From an uncultured Psychrobacter sp. (GTDB lineage Bacteria; Pseudomonadota; Gammaproteobacteria; Pseudomonadales; Moraxellaceae): 64,000 bases of DNA. The stretch's first letter is position 1; the number at the start of each line of letters is the position of its first letter. Below, one piece after another: positions 53,093 through 63,172 of the stretch. The stretch lies in contig CANMUI010000005.1 in the NCBI GenBank assembly GCA_947501045.1, forward strand, positions 62,001 through 126,000, in the 5' to 3' direction. The notes beneath the pieces are model-generated. The model searched no databases. It saw only the letters and a program-made list of their open reading frames with translations, and had not been told where the DNA came from. The position numbers and the translations under genes are program-made.

Positions 53093-53932
53093 ATGCAAAT
53101 TTTTAATCATCTGATAACGACCCGTCCTCATGAGGTACGGCAAGTATTGATTAGCGATTTGCATTTATCACCTGAGGAGCCTGCCCTAGTGCAGGCTTTT
53201 TTGGCACTGCTTGATGACTGCTTAGCATTGCCTGCGCTCAAACGCCTGTTTATCTTGGGCGACTGGTTTGAGGTTTGGGTTGGTGATGATACGTATTTGT
53301 CGTTATCAGATGACGAACTTTCAGTGCATTGGCTCACGCCGTTGATAGCCAAACTTAAAAAACTACGCATAGCTGGCTGTGAGATTTTAGTGATGCACGG
53401 TAATCGTGATTTTCTGCTCGGTCAGCCCTTTTGTAATTTGTTTGGCGGTGAGCTTATTTATGAGCCTTATACGCTGCTGATCGGCGCACAAACGTATCGA
53501 CTTGAGCATGGCGATGCGCTGTGTATCGATGATAAAAAATATCAGCTGTTTCGCAAAGTGATGCGTAATCGCTTTACCAAATGGTATCTATTAAATAAGT
53601 CACTTGAAAAACGCCTCATTATCGCCGATAACATGCGCAAAAAAAGTCAGCAAAGCAACGCCAATAAAGCCACTCATATTATGGATGTTAATAAGGATGC
53701 GGTAGATAAGGTTCTTTATGATAATGACGCTTTATTACACGGTCATACTCATCGACCTGATATCCATCAAACTACCGATAATAAAATACGCTATGTGCTT
53801 GGTGATTGGCGGCTACTAGATAGCGATACGCGCCAGCCCAAAGTTAATGCTGTCATTGGCGCGGTTGTAGAAGAAAATGTAAATAATGATGATGAGTTTA
53901 GATTAGTTGAGTTTCAATACTTGGTGAGATAG
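53093..53932 (+). CDS. lpxH: UDP-2,3-diacylglucosamine diphosphatase
   Basis: 279 residues, a calcineurin-like metallophosphoesterase of the inner-membrane face. Metal motifs are LISDLHLS, LGDWFEVWVGDD, MHGNRDF and LLHGHTHRPDIH. It releases UMP from UDP-diacylglucosamine to give lipid X for lipid A synthesis. It is about 30-40 residues longer than E. coli LpxH, with an Asn/Lys-rich insertion near 185-205. It starts 31 bases after the cyclophilin gene, as ppiB-lpxH pairs do in other gammaproteobacteria. Confidence 0.94.
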   Translation: MQIFNHLITTRPHEVRQVLISDLHLSPEEPALVQAFLALLDDCLALPALKRLFILGDWFEVWVGDDTYLSLSDDELSVHWLTPLIAKLKKLRIAGCEILVMHGNRDFLLGQPFCNLFGGELIYEPYTLLIGAQTYRLEHGDALCIDDKKYQLFRKVMRNRFTKWYLLNKSLEKRLIIADNMRKKSQQSNANKATHIMDVNKDAVDKVLYDNDALLHGHTHRPDIHQTTDNKIRYVLGDWRLLDSDTRQPKVNAVIGAVVEENVNNDDEFRLVEFQYLVR

Positions 53933-54046
53933 TTATTTATAGAGTGCTTTCTACACACCATTGAACTTTGATAATTTGGGCAGACGGTGGGTTACGCTAT
54001 CGCTAACCCAACCTACAATATATATGTCACATTAACTCTAAAACCC

Positions 54047-54634
54047 TTAATCCATCAATTTAAAAAAGTGCTGACGATAGTGTTTGAGCTCACGAATAGA
54101 GTCGCGAATATCATCAAGTGCTAAATGACTACCACCTTTTTCAAAGTTCTTTAAAATATCAGGACGCCAGCGAAAGCACAGCTCTTTGATCGATGAGACA
54201 TCTAAATTACGATAATGAAAAAAGCGCTCAAGCTCTGGCATTTGCCGGGCTAAAAAGCGCCGATCTTGGCATATAGAATTGCCGCACATTGGTGACTTAC
54301 CACTATCCACCCATTTGTTTAAAAAGGCAATGGTTTGCGCTTCTGCCTCTGCCAGTGTCGTTGTACTACGGCGCACACGATCGACCAATCCTGACTGTCC
54401 GTGCTGCTTGGTATTCCAATCATCCATTTTATTTAAGGTTTGATCCGATACTTTGATCGCAAATACTGGCCCTTCCGCTAATACGTTTAAGTCCTCATCA
54501 GTCACCACCGTTGCGATCTCGATAATCTCATCATTTAGCGTATCAAGTCCGGTCATCTCAAGGTCAATCCATACCAGCCCTTTTTTACCTTGGTTCTTAA
54601 TTCTGATCTTATTGGGATGATCATCGGTGCTCAT
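54047..54634 (-). CDS. orn: Oligoribonuclease
   Basis: 195 residues, a DEDDh 3'-5' exonuclease. WIDLEMTGLD gives the first Asp and Glu; HLALDDIRDSIRELKHYRQHF gives the later acidic residues and the catalytic His. It degrades RNA dinucleotides, including pGpG from cyclic-di-GMP breakdown. AGGA precedes the ATG. It is divergent from rsgA, a frequent neighbour of orn in gammaproteobacteria. Confidence 0.97.
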   Translation of the reverse strand: MSTDDHPNKIRIKNQGKKGLVWIDLEMTGLDTLNDEIIEIATVVTDEDLNVLAEGPVFAIKVSDQTLNKMDDWNTKQHGQSGLVDRVRRSTTTLAEAEAQTIAFLNKWVDSGKSPMCGNSICQDRRFLARQMPELERFFHYRNLDVSSIKELCFRWRPDILKNFEKGGSHLALDDIRDSIRELKHYRQHFFKLMD

Positions 54635-54777
54635 ATATTGTCCTATAGTTAAATTTCAAAAATTGCTTGCATGCTACTTATAACGTTACAAAACCACTGC
54701 TTAGCATTGGCGCTTTAGGCTGTATGTTAGCAAATTTTCACGCTACACTTAGAGATATTTTTTGATAGGCAGCACTT

Positions 54778-55881
54778 ATGGCACTGATTCGACAACGCAA
54801 ACTGACCAAACAACAAATCCGTCGCATTGATAAGCAACAACTTGATAGCCAAGACAGCCTCGATGATAGCTTGATGGATGGCGTGGTCATGGCGCATTAC
54901 GGTAAGCAGTTAGAGGTACAGGTCACAAGCTTACCTGCTATTATTCCTATGCAGCCTGAGATTGGCCCTGATGACCCTGAGCCGTTTTGGCAGGAATTAG
55001 CGCTTGGCGATATCTGGCGCTGTCACGTGCGTACCAATCTGCCTATGCTCGCGACTGGCGATCAAGTACGCTGGAGCGCTGATCCTAATACCGGCTTTGG
55101 ACGTATCGAATCAGTAAAGCCGCGTACTTCTTTAGTGTCTCGCCCCGATCGCTATCATAAGCTCAAACCTGTGGCTGCTAACGTTGATATCCTAGCCATC
55201 GTCTTTGCGCCGCTGCCTGCAGCAGCGCCCTCCCTGATTGACCGTTATTTGGTAGTCTGTCACCACGCAGGCGTGCAGCCACTATTGGTACTCAATAAAG
55301 CGGATTTATTGGCCAAAAGTGACGATGCAAATACTAATGAGCTGCTGACACAATACGCTGCGCTGGGTTATGAGAGCGTACTGACCTCAGTTGATTGTCC
55401 TGAAAATATCGCTGGTAGCGATGAGCAGCAAGGACTTAGTGAGCTCAAAAATTATATTGATAAAAAGTTGGTCATCTTCGCGGGACAATCAGGTGTCGGT
55501 AAAAGCAGTCTGATCAATGCGCTATTGCCTGAGTCCGCTCAAAGCGTCAATATCATCTCGGAGAACTCACAGCTGGGTCAGCACACCACGACGACCAGCC
55601 GTTTGCTACCTTTTGATCCTGATGACCTCAACCAAGGCGGCATTGTTGATACCCCAGGAATACGCGAGTACGGCATTTGGCATCTGACTCCTGAGGACAT
55701 TATCTCAGGGTTTATTGAGCTTGCACCCCTATCTGGTTATTGCCAGTTTCGTGACTGCAAACATACCCATAATAGCAAAGGCTGTGCTTTGTGGCAGGCC
55801 GTAGCTGACGGTAAGGTACTACAGCGCCGAGTTGAAAACTTAGTGACGCTACAAGCAGAGGCCGATACCAAGCCCTATTAA
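54778..55881 (+). CDS. rsgA: Ribosome small subunit GTPase RsgA
   Basis: 367 residues. An N-terminal OB-fold domain is followed by a circularly permuted GTPase: LVLNKADLL (G4) comes before GQSGVGKSSLINALL (G1) and DTPGIREYG (G3). The C-terminal zinc region reads CQFRDCKHTHNSKGC. It helps mature the 30S subunit. It is divergent from orn. Confidence 0.96.
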   Translation: MALIRQRKLTKQQIRRIDKQQLDSQDSLDDSLMDGVVMAHYGKQLEVQVTSLPAIIPMQPEIGPDDPEPFWQELALGDIWRCHVRTNLPMLATGDQVRWSADPNTGFGRIESVKPRTSLVSRPDRYHKLKPVAANVDILAIVFAPLPAAAPSLIDRYLVVCHHAGVQPLLVLNKADLLAKSDDANTNELLTQYAALGYESVLTSVDCPENIAGSDEQQGLSELKNYIDKKLVIFAGQSGVGKSSLINALLPESAQSVNIISENSQLGQHTTTTSRLLPFDPDDLNQGGIVDTPGIREYGIWHLTPEDIISGFIELAPLSGYCQFRDCKHTHNSKGCALWQAVADGKVLQRRVENLVTLQAEADTKPY

Positions 55882-56009
55882 GCTTCGCCTTGCTTGTGCT
55901 TAGTTATCATACGTTTACTATCAATGAACGAGTGGGTATAATAGCGCCTTGTTCATGCTTATCATATTAATGATTAAGTCTGATAGAACATCATCTTTGG
56001 AGGTATGCT

Positions 56010-56462
56010 TTGGATCGTGCATTTGAATTTATGGGCAACCACCCGTTCTTATTCGGTATTTTAGCTGTGCTAGCGATATTGTTTTTCACTATTGAAAACA
56101 AACGCAGTGGCAGAAAAATATCGCCCAATACGCTTGGTATGATGGTCAACTCTCAAAACGCGCAATTGATTGATATTCGTCCCAAAAAGAAGTTTGCTAC
56201 TGGCTATATTCAAGGTAGTCGTAATATACCTTTTACTGAGCTCAAAGATCGCTTAGAAGAGATACGGGCGATTGAGCATCCAGTTATTATCGTCTGTGAC
56301 ATTGGTGTGCAAGCTGGCGCAGCGGTACAAATGATCGCTAAAGAAAATGTTTATCGTTTAGAAGGCGGCATTGGCGGCTGGCAAGGTGCTGGTATGCCAT
56401 TAGTCGGTATAAAAGACGCTCAACCGAAAAAAGATAAAACCAAACCTAAACTGAGCAAGTAA
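56010..56462 (+). CDS. yibN: Membrane-anchored rhodanese-like protein (YibN type)
   Basis: 150 residues. An N-terminal transmembrane helix (about 12-32) is followed by a rhodanese domain with QLIDIRPKKKFATGYIQGSRNIP and the active-site Cys in IIVCDIGVQAG, and a Lys-rich tail. The start is TTG at 56010, supported by GGAGG 6 bases upstream; the nearby ATG at 56005 is out of frame. grxC and secB follow, the order yibN-grxC-secB known from gammaproteobacteria. Confidence 0.92.
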   Translation: MDRAFEFMGNHPFLFGILAVLAILFFTIENKRSGRKISPNTLGMMVNSQNAQLIDIRPKKKFATGYIQGSRNIPFTELKDRLEEIRAIEHPVIIVCDIGVQAGAAVQMIAKENVYRLEGGIGGWQGAGMPLVGIKDAQPKKDKTKPKLSK

Positions 56463-56473
56463 AGATTAGAATT

Positions 56474-56505
56474 TAAAAGACATCATTTTTAATGGTGTCT
56501 TTTTG
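56474..56505 (+). terminator. Terminator after yibN
   Basis: AAAAGACATCATT pairs with AATGGTGTCTTTT, followed by a T-rich run. Confidence 0.75.
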
Positions 56506-56754
56506 TTTTTGATGATGTTTTAAGTACAAAGAAATTATAGTTATTGTGATTACCATAAAAAGTAAGACATAAAAGCCAAGCCCTTATAAATTATCGATAC
56601 GACTGGCTTGAATTTATAGCACCTATCCCCACTTTATAATGAGCGCAGCTAAATACAAACTTGTTAGTAACATATAGCAGCAGTTTTTATAATATAACTC
56701 CATAAAAAACACTATACTTTAACCGTTTATTTATAACTTAATTAAGGATACTTT

Positions 56755-57018
56755 ATGACCACCTCTGTAAAAGTTTATACTACGCCTATTTGCCCTTATT
56801 GCTCAAACGCTAAAAAACTATTAGACAATAAAGGCGTTAATTATGAAGAGATTGGCATGCATGATATGAGTAGCGATGAGCGCCGTGCCTTGATGCAAAA
56901 AACCAATAACTATCGCACCGTACCACAAATCTTTATCGGTGATGATTTTATTGGCGGCTTTGATGAGCTCAATCAGATGAATCAGCAAGGTAAGCTTGAC
57001 GAGCTATTAGCAGGTTAA
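56755..57018 (+). CDS. grxC: Glutaredoxin 3
   Basis: 87 residues. The dithiol active site CPYC (Cys13, Cys16) is followed by the cis-Pro region TVPQIFIGDDFIGGFDEL that binds glutathione. It reduces disulfides using glutathione. AAGGA precedes the ATG. It lies between yibN and secB. Confidence 0.96.
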   Translation: MTTSVKVYTTPICPYCSNAKKLLDNKGVNYEEIGMHDMSSDERRALMQKTNNYRTVPQIFIGDDFIGGFDELNQMNQQGKLDELLAG

Positions 57019-57173
57019 TCTGTTATCTTGTTAAAGGTTTATTTATAATGAACTTGGTTGACCACAGCCTAGGTTTAATTTTAACCGTTTATGCTAAGTT
57101 ACGCTTTATCAGTTTATGAAATAAGCTGCAAACTAAGTGACATTGTACTGTATTAATTATTTGAGGAGTAATC

Positions 57174-57626
57174 ATGGCTGAAGAACAAGCACAACCCCAA
57201 TTAGCACTAGAGCGCATCTATGTAAAAGACATGTCGCTTGAAGTACCGGGTGCTAGCGTTTTTACCAAAGAGTGGAACCCTGAGCTGGACATCAATCTAT
57301 CAAGCAATGCTGAAAAGCTTGATGATGATCATTATCAAGTGGTCCTAACGGTCAGCGTGACTGCTAAAAATGCTGAAGAAGCGGCTTTCATTGCTGAGGT
57401 GCATCAAGCGGGTATCTTTTTACTAAAAAACATACCTGAAGATCAAATTGGACAGATTCTAGGCGCTTATTGTCCTAATGTGTTATTCCCATATGCGCGT
57501 GAAGTCATAAGTGACATCGTAACTCGTGGTAGCTTCCCGCAGCTGCTACTCGCTCCAGTAAACTTTGATCAAGCTTATGCGCAAAGCCAACAACAAGCGC
57601 AGGTCGATGCCCAAGGTCAAGCATAA
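57174..57626 (+). CDS. secB: Protein-export chaperone SecB
   Basis: 150 residues, the standard length. LALERIYVKDMSLEVPGA at the N terminus and CPNVLFPYAREVISDIVTRGSFPQLLLAPVNFD are the family signatures. The tetramer keeps preproteins unfolded and hands them to SecA. AGGAG lies before the ATG. A strong terminator follows, shared with convergent adk. Confidence 0.97.
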   Translation: MAEEQAQPQLALERIYVKDMSLEVPGASVFTKEWNPELDINLSSNAEKLDDDHYQVVLTVSVTAKNAEEAAFIAEVHQAGIFLLKNIPEDQIGQILGAYCPNVLFPYAREVISDIVTRGSFPQLLLAPVNFDQAYAQSQQQAQVDAQGQA

Positions 57627-57698
57627 ACAGCTAAACAGCATACTTTTATAAACCTGTACATTTATATATTATAGTTTTTAAAATTATAATATATAAAT

Positions 57699-57738
57699 AA
57701 AAACCCGACCAACAATACTATTGTTGGTCGGGTTTTTT
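57699..57738. terminator. Bidirectional terminator between secB and adk
   Basis: AAACCCGACCAACAAT and its exact complement form a 16-bp stem with a 3-base loop and T/A tracts on both sides. Confidence 0.93.
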
Positions 57739-57770
57739 ATGCGGTCTGACTTATTACGCTTTACCAGGTA

Positions 57771-58427
57771 TTAACCTTTTAAGGCGGACAGGATTTTCTG
57801 CTTGACCTCATCAATGGGCTGCGTACCATCAAACTTGTCATATTTAGGCGCATCACCGCCTTTAGCAGCTTTGTCCTGATAATAACCTACTAGTGCTGAA
57901 GTCTGCTCTTGATAAGTCGCTAGGCGATCACGAATAGTAGACTCTTTATCATCTTTACGCTGAATAAGAGCCTCACCAGTTACGTCGTCAATGCCTTCTT
58001 GCTTAGGCGGATTGTGTTCGATATGATACACCCGGCCTGAACCTGGATGCTGGCGACGACCTGATAGACGTTTGACGATTTCATCGTCAGGAACGCTAAT
58101 TTCAATAACATGGTCAATAGATACATCAGCTTCAGCAAGTGCCTGCGCCTGAGGAATGGTACGCGGAAAACCATCAAGGATACAACCGTTAGCACAGTCA
58201 GGCTTACTGATGCGCTCTTTTACTAGATTGATAATCAAGTCATCAGAGACCAAACCACCTGCATTCATGACGCCTTCAGCTTGTCGGCCAAGCTCGCTGC
58301 CCTCTTTAATGGCTGAGCGGAGCATATCGCCTGTTGAGATTTGTGGAATATCATATTGTTGTGAGATGAACTGAGCTTGCGTGCCTTTACCAGCACCAGG
58401 TGGACCTAGCAAAATTATACGCATCAT
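57771..58427 (-). CDS. adk: Adenylate kinase
   Basis: 218 residues from the ATG at 58427, which has AAGGAG 9 bases upstream. P-loop ILLGPPGAGKGTQAQ, the LID domain with HPGSGRVYHIEHNPPK, and CILDGFPRTIPQAQ are present. It interconverts ATP and AMP with two ADP. The LID has no Cys zinc site, as in enterobacterial Adk. A longer frame begins at 58451 but has no family match. Confidence 0.96.
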   Translation of the reverse strand: MMRIILLGPPGAGKGTQAQFISQQYDIPQISTGDMLRSAIKEGSELGRQAEGVMNAGGLVSDDLIINLVKERISKPDCANGCILDGFPRTIPQAQALAEADVSIDHVIEISVPDDEIVKRLSGRRQHPGSGRVYHIEHNPPKQEGIDDVTGEALIQRKDDKESTIRDRLATYQEQTSALVGYYQDKAAKGGDAPKYDKFDGTQPIDEVKQKILSALKG

Positions 58428-58673
58428 GATACGACTCTCCTTAATAGACATATGTTTGGATGATAAAACTTAGGGATTGGTTTGTAGCAAGGCTTACCTT
58501 ACCTTGTGGGTTTACAAAGCTCAAGTATTTTTAGTACCGAGGCAGTAGATTGCAATAATTCATTACTTTAGGTTATATCACTAGGACTTAAAAGCGAGCG
58601 CTGCAAGCATACGGTTACAGCGCCTATTTTACTATTAATTTACGACAAGCTCTAAGTATTATAGAACTTGCTA

Positions 58674-59957
58674 TTATGGGACTTGTTGATTAATCTCAAC
58701 ATTAACTTGATTTTGGTCAATATTAATAACTACAGGGTTACCTGATAAGTCCCCTGACTCAGCTCCTGCATTGCCGCTATGACTGATACGAGCGATCACT
58801 GCAAGCTGTACATTATCAGCGCGAGCAGAGGCTATAGTACGCTCAGGTATCATAGCGTCAAGATCACTCAAGCTAACCGTAGCTTTGCCTTGTTGGATTA
58901 TACTAATGGGCAGACGTTTAGCTGCAAATGGCGGCCCACCATTGACATCACGAATAGCGACGAATAAGGTATCATCGCCTTTTATCAAAGGCAGTAAGCT
59001 TGGATTAACAGTGATATCAACGTCAATACCTTGCGACGCCTGCTGTTGCTGTGAGGTAACATTAGCAGTCAGCTCATCCAAGCTAGCCAGTGCATGACTA
59101 TGATCACCAGGTTTGGCTGCGATGCTGGTCCGCAAACGCTCAATCCAGCTTTGTGCCTCCGCAAAGTTGCCAGCACGAGATTCTCCCATTACCATTAGCA
59201 TTTGCGCCCCTTCATGCTGCGGGTTCTTCGCTAACACATCCTGCAAGACGCGGCGGCTAGCAGGATCGAGCTGACCGTTGTTAGCAAAGAAGCTAATTTG
59301 CGCATAAGTGGTGGCTATCTCTTCATTGTCGGGCGATAAGCGGTAAGCACGTGACAAAGCTTCTAACGCTGACTCATTAGACTCAAGCGATAAGAACAGC
59401 TCTGATAAGCGCATCCAGCGGTTAGGATCATCGGCATGACTATGGACATTGGCTTGCATAGCCGTGATCAGCTGACGACCGTCATCTTCAATCGCCCACG
59501 CTGGTGGGCCATCAATCTTCCCAGTCAGCAGATCATCGGCGACTTGACCTACTTTATCCTGCCCTGCCCAAAATTCAAACACTGGCGTACGATCACCAAT
59601 TAATAGATAAGCCAACGCCGTTAGCACCGGTACCCAAAAAGCGATAATAAGACGGCTTTTAATCCCCGGAGGAATCATCTGTGAGGTTTGATGCTGAGCG
59701 CTTAGCAATTGACGCTCAAGCTCAAGCTTTTGATTTTGATAGTGATTATCGTCGATGACTCCGCTATCCTTATCGGTTTTAAGCTCCGCTAGACGTTCAC
59801 GGAAGACGCTTACATTGATATCTAATAATTGATTATCAACAGGTTTAGCGCGCAGCTGCTTGGCGCGCAGCCACGGTGTAATAACAATGAGGGCAAGAAT
59901 TAGGGTAATCAGCAAGCTTAAAGAGATGAACAAGCTAGCAGTGGAGAATAAAGTCAT
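58674..59957 (-). CDS. ccmI: Cytochrome c biogenesis protein CcmI
   Basis: 427 residues. Two N-terminal transmembrane helices (about 8-28 and 105-123) flank a cytosolic coiled region with LAELKTDKDSGVIDDNHYQNQKLELERQ, the CcmI signature. A periplasmic TPR domain (about 165-290) and a beta-rich C-terminal domain follow. It presents apocytochrome c to the haem ligase. Its start overlaps the ccmH stop by 4 bases. Confidence 0.92.
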   Translation of the reverse strand: MTLFSTASLFISLSLLITLILALIVITPWLRAKQLRAKPVDNQLLDINVSVFRERLAELKTDKDSGVIDDNHYQNQKLELERQLLSAQHQTSQMIPPGIKSRLIIAFWVPVLTALAYLLIGDRTPVFEFWAGQDKVGQVADDLLTGKIDGPPAWAIEDDGRQLITAMQANVHSHADDPNRWMRLSELFLSLESNESALEALSRAYRLSPDNEEIATTYAQISFFANNGQLDPASRRVLQDVLAKNPQHEGAQMLMVMGESRAGNFAEAQSWIERLRTSIAAKPGDHSHALASLDELTANVTSQQQQASQGIDVDITVNPSLLPLIKGDDTLFVAIRDVNGGPPFAAKRLPISIIQQGKATVSLSDLDAMIPERTIASARADNVQLAVIARISHSGNAGAESGDLSGNPVVINIDQNQVNVEINQQVP

Positions 59958-60529
59958 TTTTTGTCCTCTGGGCTTATGGTGTCACGATTATTGCGATCCG
60001 TATCATCATTATTGTCAGCACGCGACAATAGGCGATCAAGCTCCGCTTTTTCAGCTGGAGTCAAAGCTTGAGCGCTACTGTTTGTGGCCGTGCTGCCTTG
60101 TCCTTTAGCAGCAAGTTGGCGACGTTTGCTTTGCCAAAACCAACCGGTAATTAAAAAGATCAGCAGCAAAGGCGGGAAAAACCATAATATCCACGTTGAG
60201 GGCCGTACCGGCGGTTTATAACTGATAAAATCACCATAGCGTTCTTGCATAAAGGCGCGAATCTCAGCATCACTACGTCCGTCTTTGACCATATCATAAG
60301 TCTTCTGCTTTAAGTCTTGAGCAATGGGCGCATCAGATCCTGCTAAGTTCTGGTTCTGACACTTAGGACAACGCAGCTCTTCAATAAGACCACGGTACTG
60401 CGCCTCTTGGCGCGGTGAATCAAAGTCGTAAACATCAATCGCGCCATAAACTGTGATACTTAGCAAACAAGCTATCACTAAACTTAAAAGCTTTGAGACT
60501 ATGCTCATGTTTACTAGGTTCGTATTCAT
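59954..60529 (-). CDS. ccmH: Cytochrome c biogenesis thiol oxidoreductase CcmH
   Basis: 191 residues with a signal/anchor at the N terminus, the redox motif LRCPKCQNQNLAGSDAPIAQDLK and a second helix at about 115-135. It is a periplasmic-facing protein that helps reduce the apocytochrome c haem-binding cysteines. It overlaps both neighbours by ATGA, so translation is coupled. The C-terminal cytosolic tail is polar. Confidence 0.94.
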   Translation of the reverse strand: MNTNLVNMSIVSKLLSLVIACLLSITVYGAIDVYDFDSPRQEAQYRGLIEELRCPKCQNQNLAGSDAPIAQDLKQKTYDMVKDGRSDAEIRAFMQERYGDFISYKPPVRPSTWILWFFPPLLLIFLITGWFWQSKRRQLAAKGQGSTATNSSAQALTPAEKAELDRLLSRADNNDDTDRNNRDTISPEDKK

Positions 60530-61155
60530 TGACAGGCCTCCTGAATCTGGCTAGGATCTGGACTGCCATTACTGCCGCTAGCATCGCTAAATAGGGTTAA
60601 GCAAGGTTTGATGCGCGCTTGCCAATTAGCCTCATTAACCTCACCTATGATGTGCTGACGAATTATCCCATCACTATCAACCAAAAAGGTTTCAGGGGCA
60701 CCCGTCAATCCTAAATCAAGCGCAAATTGGCCTGATAAGTCCTGCACAGACATCGAAAAAGGATCACCGCCCTCATTTAGATATCTAAACGCATTGCCAA
60801 TTTCATCCTTATAATTAACTCCAACGATATTGACACCGCGCGACTCAAGCTCCATTAAAAAAGGATGCTCAACGATGCATGTTGGACACCAAGAACCCCA
60901 GACGTTCATTAAAAATGGTTCGTCAGGTAAATTATCATTGGTAATCATCCGCGTTGTATCTGATAATAAGGGCAGCTCAAAGGTAGGTACCGGACGCTCA
61001 AGTGCCGTGTTAGGTACAATATCAGTCGGCTTACCTAAGCGCATAAATAGTATGACAATTAAACCAACAAAAACCAGAAGCGGAATCAAAAACCAAATCT
61101 TAATCTGACTCTTTTTCATCGTTTGGTTATCAGAACGGTTATTCGTTGCACTCAT
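60526..61155 (-). CDS. ccmG: Thiol:disulfide interchange protein CcmG/DsbE
   Basis: 209 residues: an N-terminal membrane anchor (about 20-42) and a periplasmic thioredoxin-fold domain with WGSWCPTCIVEHPFL. It supplies reducing power to CcmH and the apocytochrome. The C terminus has an extra Ser/Gly-rich stretch (SDASGSNGSPDPS). It starts 1 base before the ccmF stop region in the tightly packed ccmFGHI operon. Confidence 0.94.
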   Translation of the reverse strand: MSATNNRSDNQTMKKSQIKIWFLIPLLVFVGLIVILFMRLGKPTDIVPNTALERPVPTFELPLLSDTTRMITNDNLPDEPFLMNVWGSWCPTCIVEHPFLMELESRGVNIVGVNYKDEIGNAFRYLNEGGDPFSMSVQDLSGQFALDLGLTGAPETFLVDSDGIIRQHIIGEVNEANWQARIKPCLTLFSDASGSNGSPDPSQIQEACQ

Positions 61156-61156
61156 A

Positions 61157-63172
61157 TCACTTCTCCCGCTGCAAAGCTAATGGGGTCATCGTATTATTTG
61201 TCGTATTCGCAGGAACATCATGCAGCACTTTAACTTTTTTCATGCGATAGCGTCTGTCAAATATACTCAGTACACTACCCAAAGTCATAATAATGGCGCC
61301 AAGCCAAATCCAGCGGATCAGAGGTTTAACATAAATACGTACCGCCCATTTGTTACTGCCGTCAGCTATTGGTTCACCAAGTGCCACATATAGGTCACGC
61401 ATGAGGCTAGCATCAATAGCTGCCTCAGTCATCGGCATCATACTAACAATATAGGTACGTTTTTCAGGATATAAGGTGGCAACTTCGCGACCATCTTTAC
61501 TGACATCTACTTGCGCCTGAATAGCATCGAAGTTACTGCCTTTAACTTCTTTAAAATCATTTACCTGAAAATCATAGCCTTGTACATTGATCGTATCACC
61601 AACACCTAAAGCCACGTCAGTTTCAATACTTAAACTACTGGTAAAAGCCACACCAATAGCGGCAATAATGACACCGATATGAGCGGTCTGCATACCCCAA
61701 TAGTGCAAGCGCAGTCTGCGTAGACCGTTCAATAAGCTAGGAGCATTCTTAGTCTTATCTTTGATATCGACAATCATCCACGCTAGTACCCAAAAGCTGA
61801 CCAATAAAGTCACGCCGATGTTGAACATTGATGAAGGATTAACAAAATAAGTAACGATCGCCGCTAATACCAAGCTACTGGCCGCAATGACCATACCAAC
61901 GCCTAATAGCGGACGCGTGTCTTTTTTCCAGCGGATGTTCGATCCCATACCCATAGCGATAAGCAGCAGCCACGTCAGTGGTACAAAGAGAGCATTAAAG
62001 TATGGAGGACCTACAGATACCTGACCCAAACTAAAGGCGTCAGCGATAATAGGATAAAGCGTACCTAAGAGCACCACTAAGGTTGATATAAGAATAATAA
62101 CGTTATTAATGACTAAAAATGATTCGCGTGAAACCAGCTGATATTGACTTTCAACGGTCAAGCGCCAACCGCGAAAAGCGAACATCAACAAGCCGCCGCC
62201 CACGATAATACCTAAAATCACTAGAATGACGAGTCCGCGCGTTGGATCAGCGGCAAAAGAATGCACTGAGGTAATCACCCCAGAGCGCACCAAAAAAGTA
62301 CCAAGTAAGCTGAGCGCAAAAGCGAAAATCGCTAGCATGATGGTCCACGCTTTAAAAACACCGCGTTTTTCGGTGGCGGCCAAAGAATGCAGCAGTGCGA
62401 TACCAGCAAGCCAAGGCATCAATGAAGCGTTCTCTACTGGATCCCAGAACCACCAGCCGCCCCAGCCAAGCTCGTAATAAGCCCACCAAGACCCAAGCGC
62501 GATACCTATAGTCAAAAAACCCCAAGCCGCAAGAGCCCACGGACGTGACCAGCGCGTCCATACCGCATCCAAACGCCCCTCCCATAGTGCCGCCATACAA
62601 AAAGCAAACGGCACTACCATACCCACATAACCCATATACAGCATAGGCGGATGAATAATTAACCCAAAATCTTGCAATAAAGGGTTTAGGTCAGCGCCAT
62701 CAACGATTAGGTTTGGTAGGGTACGATCAAAAGGCGACGAGGTAAAAATTAACATCGATAGCATCATAAGCTGCACGCCAGCTAAGATGACCAAAACCCG
62801 CGCCCGCATAGACAGAGGTAAACCACGGCTAAAGTACGATACCAAGGCACACCAAGTGGCCATGATCGTCATCCATAGCAGCAAGGATCCTTCATGTCCG
62901 CCCCATGTAGCCGACAATTTATAATACCAAGGCAACAAAGTATTAGAATGCTGCGCAACGTAGACAAGACTAAAATCATTATAATAAAAGCCTGCCATGA
63001 GCGAGCCAAACGATATGATCATCGCTATAAATTGCGCCCAAGCCAAGCTTGGTGCTAAACGCTGCCATGCTACTCTATTATGCATGACCCCAACGGTTGG
63101 CAATACTACCTGCAAAATCGCCAAAATAAAGGCGGCTAGCAAGGCCAAATAACCCAGTTCTGTGATTAACAT
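61157..63172 (-). CDS. ccmF: Haem lyase subunit CcmF
   Basis: About 671 residues with some 14-15 transmembrane helices. The tryptophan-rich WWD motif is GWGGWWFWDPVENASLMPWL. Haem-liganding His residues lie in periplasmic loops. It ligates haem to apocytochrome c with CcmH and CcmI. The ATG at 63172 (MLITELGYLALL) matches known N termini; the frame extends to 63226. ccmABCDE are not in the 330 bases upstream, so the ccm genes are split here or continue elsewhere. Confidence 0.95.
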   Translation of the reverse strand: MLITELGYLALLAAFILAILQVVLPTVGVMHNRVAWQRLAPSLAWAQFIAMIISFGSLMAGFYYNDFSLVYVAQHSNTLLPWYYKLSATWGGHEGSLLLWMTIMATWCALVSYFSRGLPLSMRARVLVILAGVQLMMLSMLIFTSSPFDRTLPNLIVDGADLNPLLQDFGLIIHPPMLYMGYVGMVVPFAFCMAALWEGRLDAVWTRWSRPWALAAWGFLTIGIALGSWWAYYELGWGGWWFWDPVENASLMPWLAGIALLHSLAATEKRGVFKAWTIMLAIFAFALSLLGTFLVRSGVITSVHSFAADPTRGLVILVILGIIVGGGLLMFAFRGWRLTVESQYQLVSRESFLVINNVIILISTLVVLLGTLYPIIADAFSLGQVSVGPPYFNALFVPLTWLLLIAMGMGSNIRWKKDTRPLLGVGMVIAASSLVLAAIVTYFVNPSSMFNIGVTLLVSFWVLAWMIVDIKDKTKNAPSLLNGLRRLRLHYWGMQTAHIGVIIAAIGVAFTSSLSIETDVALGVGDTINVQGYDFQVNDFKEVKGSNFDAIQAQVDVSKDGREVATLYPEKRTYIVSMMPMTEAAIDASLMRDLYVALGEPIADGSNKWAVRIYVKPLIRWIWLGAIIMTLGSVLSIFDRRYRMKKVKVLHDVPANTTNNTMTPLALQREK